The position numbers and the translations under genes were made by a program. From assembly GCA_945919795.1 (NCBI GenBank), contig CAMEJJ010000001.1, positions 1 to 64,000 of the forward strand: a DNA stretch of 64,000 nucleotides. The letters run 5' to 3'. Origin of the DNA: an uncultured Lachnospiraceae bacterium. GTDB taxonomy: Bacteria > Bacillota > Clostridia > Lachnospirales > Lachnospiraceae. Under the pieces are notes generated by a model, which was given only the letters and a program-made list of their open reading frames with translations, had not been told where the DNA came from and made no database searches. Below are positions 9,101-15,876 of this stretch, piece after piece; position 1 is the stretch's first letter; each line of letters begins with the position of its first letter.

Positions 9101-10497
9101 GGGCTAAAGCGGGCCTCCTTTTTATTTTCCTCCAGCTTATTCTTCCGTTCTTTCAATATCTGGTGCATACTGCCAAGCACCTGATCGCGCATTTTTTCGG
9201 AATTGATATAACCATATGCATTGATAGCGCTGATACGAAAATGAGGCAGCCACTTGGCCCACGCAAAATCCTCATCATATTTTTTATCTAAAATCGCCAC
9301 AAATTCCATATCATGATAGCTTTGGTAAAACGCCAGCTGGACAATCATTTGCTTAAGCTGTTCATGGATATTTTTCTTTTCTCCTACAAGACCTAAATGT
9401 GCTCTTTTTAAATCGATGATCACGGGCTTTTTGTCAAGATATCCGAATTCACTCCCAATTTCCCTGATTTCTTTCTCAAATTCTCCTTCTTCCATGCCAA
9501 GCTCATCGACATTGATTTGGATGGAATAGGAAGTCTTATCCCTCATTTCACCTAACTTTATCTGCAAAAAATCCTCATCCAGCAGATTTCTCTCATAAAT
9601 TCTGCTGCTATAGGATGAAACCATTTTTTCAATCTGCTCCAAAGATGCAAAATTGTAATCATAGGCTTCCATTTCCTGCTTTTGAAGATGGTGTAACTCT
9701 TTGCGTTTTTTTAACAGGTACTTTCCATAGTTTTCTTTTAATTTCCGGTTCTTTTCTTTGCGTTCTTTCCGATCGGTAAAAAATCTTATAATAGATGTGA
9801 TCATCCCCATGACAGTGGCAGTAATGGAAATGACGACATACAGCCCTCTTTTCATTAATATACTGATAGCAACTGTAATCAGCAGCATAATAAACGGTGG
9901 CAGTACCAGCTGCACAATGCTTCCTTTTGGTGCACGCTCCATTTCAGGTGCTTTCTCTATCGCTACCTTTTCCGTCGAAACCCGCTTAATCAGCCTTGGC
10001 GAACGACGATAATGGGGGAAGTCCTCATCATGACTTTCCGGCACGTTTTTATACGGGAGGCCTGTTCTAAAATCTCCCTCTATTGTCCGTACTTCTATGT
10101 CATCCTCTAAGACAGTCAAAAACAACTTATCAATCAGAAATTCATCGCCGGATGACACCATATACTCCGGATTGCTTCCTGCCGACACTTCTTTTTTACC
10201 ATTACGCCATATCTGTCCGCATCCTATTATGGACAACCGATTTCCCGACAGAATGATTTTGGCCTGCAATCCCGCAATATTGATATCCGCTCCGTGTTCG
10301 GCAATAAATATCTTATCTTTTTTTCTGAAATACCATGAGGTCCCAGAAATAAGATATACATTCATCCCCTCCTTTTCCTGTTGCCAGCAAAAGGATGTCA
10401 GTTTTTCCACTGCACAATCCGTTATTCCAACAGCTTTTCCGTCAATAACCGGAAACTCCCGATATCCATTTCCTTCTTCCAGTAATAAATAATCCAT
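6163..10497 (-). CDS. essC: Type VII secretion ATPase EssC
   Basis: This 1444-residue protein matches the length of EssC/YukBA. The first ~180 residues form FHA-like beta domains, followed by two membrane segments near residues 195-235 (IVQLVLPPFIMLLITVAISI and a second one). Three FtsK/SpoIIIE ATPase domains follow, with P-loops at about residues 632 (AGTTGSGKS), 974 (ASSGYGKST) and 1253 (GEATKGKT). The first also carries the LLIDYKGGG and FLISDEFAEL motifs, so it looks catalytically complete. The second has VVVDNFD, and the third has a weaker P-loop and IVIDDGE, typical of degenerate substrate-binding domains. EssC is the motor of T7SSb at the membrane. It starts 4 bp after essB and is followed 6 bp later by the RHS-toxin partner gene. 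Confidence 0.96.
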   Translation of the reverse strand: MDYLLLEEGNGYREFPVIDGKAVGITDCAVEKLTSFCWQQEKEGMNVYLISGTSWYFRKKDKIFIAEHGADINIAGLQAKIILSGNRLSIIGCGQIWRNGKKEVSAGSNPEYMVSSGDEFLIDKLFLTVLEDDIEVRTIEGDFRTGLPYKNVPESHDEDFPHYRRSPRLIKRVSTEKVAIEKAPEMERAPKGSIVQLVLPPFIMLLITVAISILMKRGLYVVISITATVMGMITSIIRFFTDRKERKEKNRKLKENYGKYLLKKRKELHHLQKQEMEAYDYNFASLEQIEKMVSSYSSRIYERNLLDEDFLQIKLGEMRDKTSYSIQINVDELGMEEGEFEKEIREIGSEFGYLDKKPVIIDLKRAHLGLVGEKKNIHEQLKQMIVQLAFYQSYHDMEFVAILDKKYDEDFAWAKWLPHFRISAINAYGYINSEKMRDQVLGSMHQILKERKNKLEENKKEARFSPHYVFIIDEPKLIMDHAIMEYLDKSGEELGFSIIYTTYQRANLPENIKTVLMLNNHEDGVLLLNQGVVVDKKLRLNHIGNVNLEGIARNLSVLIHEQGVISQIPENITFFEMYGIHHPEELHAAARWNRNESHKSLAVPLGVRSKDDIVNLNLHEKAHGPHGLIAGTTGSGKSEIIQSYILSLAVNFHPYEVGFLLIDYKGGGMSSLFKGLPHLLGTITNLDGNESLRAMASIKSELERRQRIFNKYNVNHINSYNKLFKLGKAAEPIPHLFLISDEFAELKKEQPGFMDELISTARIGRSLGVHLILATQKPSGVVNDQIWTNSRFKLALKVQNEADSKEIIKTGDAAFITQPGRAYLQVGNNEIYELFQSAWSGATYSEEHVEVKDDRVYIINELGQGELVNGDLSEGGEQAQVKDTQLDVTVRYLAEEFAKSGMKPVEKPWLPSLSDQIVSPYATLSDREKSPEEKTLDLKIPLGIVDIPEEQSQVEYVIDLLDGGNFVYFASSGYGKSTVLTTAILSLAVKNRVNQVYFYILDFGNNALMPLNMLPHTADYITFDDDEKLSKFFRIISEEIKHRKKLLAECMVQNFDVYNQCNEKKMNAIAVVVDNFDVVKEKGFEAEEFFTKLSRDGAGLGIYLLVTATRSSGIRYATLNNFRNKVAGYMYETTEVTSIVGKSTYELPEIKGRAMVKMETTNVMQMYTMAECKNQIQYNQAIKDLIGQIIEQNPDDSAPRIPILPEVFSEDMFCQFSTMNQTSIALGLEIEDVSIRGIKEGQTPFLILGEATKGKTNIIRVILNQLCGDNIVYLFDNRKLELYDYQSRDGVQYIEKDEFDEFADELMSNCEIRMQEYKQELVMNPRLSMTEYLKNQPKEYIVIDDGEIFIDWAGEYVKRHGNFLQEAAEAGVVIILAIQPAKLKGFDEISKWLKNSMNGLLLSAQGSLNVFSVASMKEYPAFGDGLLFTDGNYEKIKLPKSIER

Positions 10498-10501
10498 GCG
10501 C

Positions 10502-11641
10502 TTACTCTTCTTCCTGTGTATATGGTTCTGCCAATCCTTCTATCTTATCTTCCAAATCAGCCAGTTTCTGCTGCTTTTCTGTTCCATCCATAACCGTATT
10601 GGTTTCTGTCAATGCCTTATCCTTCATATAGGCATACAGCAATAATTCATTATCCGAGTACTGCATGGCTATATTTTCTGCTTCCTGTACCTCCAGCCTG
10701 CCAATATGAATCCAGTATTCCATTATCTTTTCATTGCTTGTCAGATTGAAGGATGCCAATATATTTTCCTTTTGCTCTGCCGTCAAATCCTCGCTTCGGA
10801 TATATGCCTGTGCCAAAATGAATTTATGTTCCAAATCCATCTGATCAATGGTCAGAGACTCCATTTCATCAATCATGGAAATTAAATCTCCTGCAATATA
10901 ATAATTATCCGCTGCAAGCATAATCTGGCGTACTTTTCCTATGGTCTCATAATAAAAAACTCCAAACCCAATAAGTCCTATTACCAGGATTGGAAAAATT
11001 ATCGCCATCACACTTTTGGTCAGATAAGAAGATTTTCTTACTTCCAGCATGTGCTTTTCTTTATCTGTTAAGATTTTCTGTCTCTTTTGCTGCAGGCACT
11101 CTCTTATCTGTCCGGCATCAGACTTTTCATATATTTCTTTGAGGAATTTACTGCGCTTTAGCAGCTTCATTCCACCCTCATAGTAATCTTCATAGGAGTA
11201 TTTATTCTGTAGCACATAGGCGCAAAGTGCTTTTTCTTTTTTTAATTTTTCTTCCTCGTTTGCTTCTTCTCCCTGCGGATATACATCCCGCATCAACACC
11301 CATATCTTAAAGTTTTCATCATAAAAAAGGTTATCCGGTCCTAACTCAAACTGATACTCCCCCATCAACGCGTCTAACTGCATGGCATCCATGAGCAAAA
11401 GAAGTTTGTTTTCTTCTTTTGCCTGCCGTATATCCGATAGTGGCTTTAAGCCATCCATATCAAACTGCAGGATAATATCTTCGTCTTCTTCCTGTAAACT
11501 GCAGGGAATCAGGTGTTCCCGCCTCATCGTAATCCTGCCGTAATCATACGCATCCTGTATATTTAATTCTGATTTCTTTAGTTTTTGTTCCTTCATATAA
11601 TTTTCCAAACTATCGCTTTCAATATAATAACTACTAATCAA
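10502..11641 (-). CDS. essB: Type VII secretion protein EssB
   Basis: This 379-residue protein has the EssB/YukC layout. A pseudokinase-like cytoplasmic domain spans ~1-210, one membrane helix lies at about 215-240 (MAIIFPILVIGLIGFGVFYY), and an extracytoplasmic helical domain made of TPR-like pairs follows (DQMDLEHKFILAQAYIRSED). The N-terminus has the expected EQxLKKSEL-like stretch after a short beta segment. EssB is a core membrane component of T7SSb that binds EssC. Its stop lies 4 bp from the essC start, so the two are probably translated together. A 68-bp gap separates it from the upstream membrane-anchored gene. Confidence 0.92.
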   Translation of the reverse strand: MISSYYIESDSLENYMKEQKLKKSELNIQDAYDYGRITMRREHLIPCSLQEEDEDIILQFDMDGLKPLSDIRQAKEENKLLLLMDAMQLDALMGEYQFELGPDNLFYDENFKIWVLMRDVYPQGEEANEEEKLKKEKALCAYVLQNKYSYEDYYEGGMKLLKRSKFLKEIYEKSDAGQIRECLQQKRQKILTDKEKHMLEVRKSSYLTKSVMAIIFPILVIGLIGFGVFYYETIGKVRQIMLAADNYYIAGDLISMIDEMESLTIDQMDLEHKFILAQAYIRSEDLTAEQKENILASFNLTSNEKIMEYWIHIGRLEVQEAENIAMQYSDNELLLYAYMKDKALTETNTVMDGTEKQQKLADLEDKIEGLAEPYTQEEE

Positions 11642-11709
11642 CTATAATAAAAAACTTGTCCAAACCATTGCCCACATCTATGTTCTTCCTTTTTACCTAA
11701 TGTTAGCAT

Positions 11710-12549
11710 CTAATTAGTATCAACCGATTCTTCTTCTATTTTAACATTCTCTATCTGATTTATATTTTTTATATATAGAATATCCGCTTCTATTCTGAAT
11801 CCGCTTCTATTCTCAACCAATCCCTTTCCTTTTTCCCATACATAGCTTTCATAGTAATGCGTGCTTCCATCTTCCTTCAACTCTACTCTATTATATACAG
11901 TCTGATTATCAGGATGAGAAATTGTAACATGTACGCCGCCTTGTTTTGGTTGTAATTCATCAGTAACATCTTCCTCACAACAAACAAGTTCTCCATTGGC
12001 AATCAGTTTATCATCTGTATCCAAATACTTGACAATCAAATCATCGTCGTTATAAAAACGAATAACTTCTTCATCCTGACATATATAAGCCCACAAGCGA
12101 TATATTTTATCGTCTGTTACATAAAAATATGTGTTTAGTCGATCCTCTCCCAAACAATCCTGAATATTTTCTTCATTTGCAACTGATAACTTAAATAAAT
12201 CTCCGTTTTCATAGTTTTTAACTAATTTCATTTCTAATGTTCCATCACGAACAACTTCTGTATCGGTGCCGTAATAAGTTAATGTTGCAGTTAAATTAAC
12301 AGATTCATTCTCGTAAAAATACGGATTATTTATTCCTACACAAATATTTTCATCGTATGGTACAATCTCATTTAATGATAACTGATTAATTTCACGGGAA
12401 TCTTTTGTTTCTGTTACCCTTTCAGACGCTTTAGTATTCGATTTGTCTTCTGTTACCACCGTCTTTTTTCCATTCCATACAATAATATACAAGCTTGCAG
12501 TAATCACCAAAATCAAAATAATTATCCATTTTTTTCTCATATACTTCAC
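11710..12549 (-). CDS. Membrane-anchored extracytoplasmic protein; candidate immunity to the lysozyme-like effector
   Basis: This 279-residue protein has a short basic start (MKYMRKK), one hydrophobic segment at ~8-26 (WIIILILVITASLYIIVW) and an acidic extracytoplasmic domain rich in beta segments (ENESVNLTATLTYYGTD, later HYYESYVWEKGKG). There is no lipobox Cys. I do not recognise a family. Its ATG overlaps the stop of the lysozyme-like effector by 4 bp (ATGA), a coupling typical of effector-immunity pairs. An immunity protein against a cell-wall enzyme would have to act outside the membrane, which fits this topology. It could instead be an accessory secretion component. Function is inferred from context only. 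Confidence 0.6.
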   Translation of the reverse strand: MKYMRKKWIIILILVITASLYIIVWNGKKTVVTEDKSNTKASERVTETKDSREINQLSLNEIVPYDENICVGINNPYFYENESVNLTATLTYYGTDTEVVRDGTLEMKLVKNYENGDLFKLSVANEENIQDCLGEDRLNTYFYVTDDKIYRLWAYICQDEEVIRFYNDDDLIVKYLDTDDKLIANGELVCCEEDVTDELQPKQGGVHVTISHPDNQTVYNRVELKEDGSTHYYESYVWEKGKGLVENRSGFRIEADILYIKNINQIENVKIEEESVDTN

Positions 12550-13859
12550 TCCTCAAGAATTGCATTTAGTAATAAATAGCTCCCAACCTGATGGTCTACG
12601 ACCTCTTCATTATATTTGCCACCTTCATTCTCTTCCTCCACATACTTTCCAGATACATACAAATTGGTTCCACTATAGCTATAGGGACTAATATGACCAT
12701 TTTTATAATATCCTGCCCCATTATATTCTTCCAAATAGCACATCATACCAACTAAATCTGCTGATTCTACTGTTACATGGTATTTATCAGCGCAACTCCT
12801 TTTCCTATCTAATGCATCTTTTGCCGCCGTGTCAAAGTCATAAAATAAAAGATCTTGAGGAACTAGTTGAGTTTTATTACCAAGTTGTTCTCCATTATGT
12901 AAATATACCTGAAATGTACCATTAAAATAATCCGGTGCACTTTCTCTATAATGTATTACCGCAATCACTTCCGGTGGTATATTAGTTTCTTTAGATAATG
13001 CAATATATCTCTCCTTATTTTTTTCATAAGTATCTGCAAATTTTTGGACTTCCATATCCATTTCGTGATTTATGGTAGTTATTGCTTTAATATTCTCTCT
13101 GGTATAATTATAAAATGGTGTATTAGGTTTATGTGGCAATCGAACCATTACATCCATATACCGCTTTGCCTCAGTCCCATTATTAATACGTACAATCCCA
13201 TTGTTTATTGGTACTCCAGCCACAGCTGCTGAAATCTCCATATTTGTGTATATACCTCGTTTTAGGTTCTTTAAGCATTCCTTGTATTTCTGTGCATCGG
13301 TTGCATTGTTGATATAGGGAAGACCTTCTTCATTTACACCTAATCCCGCAAGTTTTGCCGCCTGATATTCCAACGTTAATTTTTTATCTTTGTCTTTATC
13401 ATCGTCCGTACTGTTTACCCCCTGACCAATTCTAGTAGGCAACAATCTGTTCCCATCGCTTGTTTTGGCATATCTAAGTAGCATAGAAAGACTATGTCCT
13501 CCTGCAATAACGCCTTGAAGTCCCTCGCAATTCATCTGCATATTTTTTATCAAATTTTTATTTGCATAATCAGAATAATCACACAATTCTGACATACACG
13601 CTCTAGCCCTTTGTCCATATGACAAAAAGTCAATGTTTCTAATTCCGGACAAAGCAGTTGCGCAGGCATCTAATAAAGCCCCACACCGTGCTTTAGCCGG
13701 AACGCTAGCTGCTAAGGATAAAATTCCGTTTATCACTCCTGATGCTTCCTGAATGACACCGTTTGCATTCGACATAACCATACAAATATCTGCACCTATA
13801 TCCGCAACCACAGCCGGATCAATATAATAATTCTTCGAAAACACACTTTTCTTTATCAT
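12546..13859 (-). CDS. T7SS effector with lysozyme/lytic-transglycosylase-like C-terminus
   Basis: This 437-residue protein has no classical signal peptide. Residues ~10-110 are a helical domain with VPAKARCGALLDACATAL, closely matching the N-terminus of the RHS toxin and so probably a shared T7SS export domain. From about residue 280 it resembles phage-type lysozyme/transglycosylase proteins: IPPEVIAVIHYRES with a candidate catalytic Glu near residue 304, then YLHNGEQLGNKTQLVP, FDTAAKDALDRK, YNGAGYYKNG and SPYSYSGTNLYVSGKY. The middle has two imperfect repeats (PYINNATDAQKYKECLKNL and VRINNGTEAKRYMDVMVRL). It would cleave peptidoglycan, either to kill rivals or to let the secretion machine through the wall. 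The enzyme call is fairly strong; the antibacterial role is inferred. Confidence 0.78.
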   Translation of the reverse strand: MIKKSVFSKNYYIDPAVVADIGADICMVMSNANGVIQEASGVINGILSLAASVPAKARCGALLDACATALSGIRNIDFLSYGQRARACMSELCDYSDYANKNLIKNMQMNCEGLQGVIAGGHSLSMLLRYAKTSDGNRLLPTRIGQGVNSTDDDKDKDKKLTLEYQAAKLAGLGVNEEGLPYINNATDAQKYKECLKNLKRGIYTNMEISAAVAGVPINNGIVRINNGTEAKRYMDVMVRLPHKPNTPFYNYTRENIKAITTINHEMDMEVQKFADTYEKNKERYIALSKETNIPPEVIAVIHYRESAPDYFNGTFQVYLHNGEQLGNKTQLVPQDLLFYDFDTAAKDALDRKRSCADKYHVTVESADLVGMMCYLEEYNGAGYYKNGHISPYSYSGTNLYVSGKYVEEENEGGKYNEEVVDHQVGSYLLLNAILEE

Positions 13860-13870
13860 CTGAAATACTC

Positions 13871-14170
13871 CTATCCTATGTTTTTAGCAGTTTCTTGATG
13901 TTCTATATCAACCTGTTCAAAAGCATTTGCCGTTTCCTGAATAAACGTCAATAAGTCTATCATGAAATCTTTTATACTAATCAGTGCCTCTTTTTCCTGA
14001 TATACTTCCTCCATAATCGCTTCTACACCTTCCCCACCGGATTGAGAAATACTTCTTTCCAATTTTTCATATCTATCAATGATATCTCCATCCAGTTTGC
14101 TATTTACCTTTTTAATGAGTTCATCATTCTTCTGTCTTACATTTTCAAATGAAATATCTATTCTTCCCAC
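13871..14170 (-). CDS. WXG100-like small helical T7SS protein
   Basis: This 99-residue protein is all helical, two long amphipathic helices joined by a Gly-rich turn (SQSGGEGVEAIMEE). It has no Trp-X-Gly turn, so it belongs to the looser WXG100/DUF5344-like group often coded before T7SS toxins. It starts inside the 3' end of the preceding helical gene (13-bp overlap) and ends 11 bp before the lysozyme-like effector. It probably forms a hetero-complex with that effector's N-terminal domain, as Lap proteins do with LXG toxins. The role is inferred from size, fold and position. Confidence 0.6.
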   Translation of the reverse strand: MGRIDISFENVRQKNDELIKKVNSKLDGDIIDRYEKLERSISQSGGEGVEAIMEEVYQEKEALISIKDFMIDLLTFIQETANAFEQVDIEHQETAKNIG

Positions 14171-14463
14171 TGTATCTTTATTCCTCCACTTTCATCTGTC
14201 TCTGCCAATCCTTCAGCAAAGATTTGTATTTTTTCTTCAGTACTTTCAAATATGTTTATTAATTCCGGTACCATATTTTCCCGAAACATTCCTAAAATGA
14301 TATCAATCTTTTCGGATATTAAATCCGCATAAAACCCTCCGTTTTTTACTAATATACTGTTTAAATCCGTTATATACTCATTGATAAACTGTATGCTGTC
14401 TGTATGAAGCAGACTAAGCTCATTTGTCAAATTTTCATATTCATCTATCTGTATTTTTATCAC
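14158..14463 (-). CDS. Small helical T7SS protein (WXG100-like)
   Basis: This 101-residue acidic protein is predicted helical (EYENLTNELSLLHTDSIQFI, FRENMVPELINIFESTEEKI). A central NGGFYADLI segment sits where WXG100 proteins have their turn. It lies between the 137-residue YwqH-like gene and the 99-residue helical gene in a tight series, overlapping the latter by 13 bp. That makes three small helical proteins before one effector, consistent with a dedicated export complex. No specific family is recognised with confidence. Confidence 0.55.
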   Translation of the reverse strand: MIKIQIDEYENLTNELSLLHTDSIQFINEYITDLNSILVKNGGFYADLISEKIDIILGMFRENMVPELINIFESTEEKIQIFAEGLAETDESGGIKIQWEE

Positions 14464-14474
14464 TTTTTTCTCTC

Positions 14475-14888
14475 CTATATGCTGGCTTTTAAACTGCTAA
14501 TCTTATTTTCCAACTCCATTATATATGCATTTAACTTCTCAATCTGTGAACCTATCGCAGATTCTATATTAGAAAAATAATTGCAACTTTTTCCCATGCT
14601 TGTCTGCGCTGCCGAAATTCCTAATCCTAACGCACTGGCCGTAATTCCTGAAAAACAATTTCCATCCGGCTGTAAATGCATGGATTTTAAACTATTCATT
14701 TGCGCAATCATTTCTCCAACTTTTCCTTTCTCTCCCAGAAAACTGGCTTTAAGCGATACGCATTCCGCCTTTTCTTTCTCCAGCTCATTGATTTTACTCA
14801 TGATTTCCGCTCTTCTCGCCCGTTCTGCTGCCTCTCTTGCCATTCTTGCCGCAATTGCTTTGTCTGCTGTACTTTCTGATTTACCCAA
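14475..14888 (-). CDS. Small helical T7SS partner protein (YwqH/DUF5082-like), paralogue of 5725-6156
   Basis: This 137-residue protein has an Ala/Arg-rich helix (AARMAREAAERARRAEIM), a Lys/Glu coiled coil (INELEKEKAECVSLK) and a C-terminal helix (AIGSQIEKLNAYIMELENKI). The same plan and the AIGxQIxKxxxYxxELxxxI ending occur in the protein at 5725-6156. It follows esaB by 19 bp and heads the cassette leading to the lysozyme-like effector. Duplication of this partner, one per effector, suggests each toxin brings its own. Confidence 0.65.
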   Translation of the reverse strand: MGKSESTADKAIAARMAREAAERARRAEIMSKINELEKEKAECVSLKASFLGEKGKVGEMIAQMNSLKSMHLQPDGNCFSGITASALGLGISAAQTSMGKSCNYFSNIESAIGSQIEKLNAYIMELENKISSLKASI

Positions 14889-14907
14889 GTTACTTTCCCT
14901 CCTTACT

Positions 14908-15138
14908 TTATTTTTTAATAATCAATCGGTCACCATTATATATTTGGGCCTGCTCATATGTTAACAGGACATTAACATACCTCTGTTTCCGCTGTGAATA
15001 GACTTTTTGGATGCTGCCTACGGGAGCAATCTTTCCATTTTCTATCAGCACTTGTAATGTCTCTATCATCTTTTGTCTTTCATCAATCCTGATATTCATC
15101 TCCATGCCTATTTCGGTTTCGAGTGTAATGTCCCGCAT
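14908..15138 (-). CDS. esaB: EsaB/YukD-like small T7SS protein
   Basis: This 76-residue protein ends with RYVNVLLTYEQAQIYNGDRLIIKK, like the ubiquitin-fold EsaB/YukD ending (NGDxLxI). A site AAGGG six bases before the ATG at 15138 supports this start. It overlaps essA by 56 bp. Size, ending and position among esxA, essA and essB all agree. EsaB is a cytosolic component or regulator of T7SSb. The N-terminal half is divergent, so the assignment leans on context. Confidence 0.65.
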   Translation of the reverse strand: MRDITLETEIGMEMNIRIDERQKMIETLQVLIENGKIAPVGSIQKVYSQRKQRYVNVLLTYEQAQIYNGDRLIIKK

Positions 15139-15529
15139 GTTTTCCCTTCTTTCTAAGCCTTGTACGAATAATAATTAGTGTTGCCAAAATAGATACTAAT
15201 AGTATTATACCATAACCAATTGTATCATTTCTATCTCTCTTATCATTATTTGTTTCAAAATAACTGCGTGTATCTCCAAAAAGCTGTTCTGTAATACTTT
15301 TGTCACTGACATTTTCTACGGATGTTACAAACAACTGCTCTTCTACTTCTTTTCTCTGAACGGATTGCCTTTCTTCTACCTGTTTTGCAATGGTTTCAAA
15401 CCGATTACTGAATACATCTATGCCATATTGATCCGTAACCGACACCCCCTGCTGCCCATTGGTATTTAAAAGCTTTGATGTATCTAAATACAAATCGCTT
15501 CCGCTGTCTTCTTTTTCTGTTTCTTCCAT
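15083..15529 (-). CDS. essA: Type VII secretion protein EssA-like
   Basis: The product is 148 residues from an ATG at 15529 that is preceded by GGGGAG at a 7-base spacing; a longer frame opens at 15589 but lacks such a site. EssA has an N-terminal extracytoplasmic region and a C-terminal membrane helix, and here the helix is TIGYGIILLVSILATLIIIRT at about 105-125, followed by a basic tail (RTRLRKKGKHAGHYTRNRNRH). The acidic N-terminus includes DLYLDTSKLLNTNGQ, resembling other EssA proteins. It lies between esxA and esaB as in typical T7SSb loci. Sequence conservation in EssA is low, so topology and position carry much of the weight. Confidence 0.7.
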   Translation of the reverse strand: MEETEKEDSGSDLYLDTSKLLNTNGQQGVSVTDQYGIDVFSNRFETIAKQVEERQSVQRKEVEEQLFVTSVENVSDKSITEQLFGDTRSYFETNNDKRDRNDTIGYGIILLVSILATLIIIRTRLRKKGKHAGHYTRNRNRHGDEYQD

Positions 15530-15544
15530 GTTCACTCCCCAATC

Positions 15545-15578
15545 GGCGGAGCAACCTCCCTTTCGGGAGGCCTTCCGC
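15545..15578 (-). other. RNA stem-loop between esxA and essA
   Basis: CCTCCC and GGGAGG (15555-15560 and 15565-15570) pair around a 4-nt TTTC loop, and flanking GCGGA/TCCGC extends the stem. No U-tract follows on the minus strand. It is therefore more likely an mRNA processing or stability element than a full terminator. It sits just 3' of the WXG100 gene, where it could keep esxA mRNA more abundant than the downstream genes. Confidence 0.55.
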
Positions 15579-15591
15579 TTTTCCCGCATTT

Positions 15592-15876
15592 TTAGTAACT
15601 GATCTTGTTGCCGGAATTGCTCTCTTCAATTTCTTTATGAGCTTCTGCGTACTGTTTCAATGCTGCTGCAAGATTCTTTGCTGCATCTGTTGTCTGGTTG
15701 ATATTACCGGACACCATATTGAAATCTTCTTCATATGCAGTCTTTGCAAGCGAATCCCATGCATCACAGAGCATCTGCACCTTACTTTTCATGGTATTTG
15801 CCTGTTCATTGATTTCGTCTGCCAGCTGATCCAGCTCGATTGCTCCCTGAGCTAACTCATCATAATCCAGTTTCAT
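15592..15876 (-). CDS. esxA: WXG100-family secreted protein EsxA-like
   Basis: This 94-residue protein is a helix-turn-helix hairpin typical of WXG100 substrates. The turn carries W40-D-S instead of W-X-G, followed by LAKTAYEEDF, so Trp is kept but Gly is replaced by Ser. The C-terminal region has the expected LKQYAEAHKEIEESN. It overlaps the esaA 3' end by 17 bp and is followed by a strong stem-loop. EsxA is both substrate and component of T7SSb. The Gly-to-Ser change is tolerated in some family members. Confidence is high because of size, fold and position. Confidence 0.88.
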   Translation of the reverse strand: MKLDYDELAQGAIELDQLADEINEQANTMKSKVQMLCDAWDSLAKTAYEEDFNMVSGNINQTTDAAKNLAAALKQYAEAHKEIEESNSGNKISY

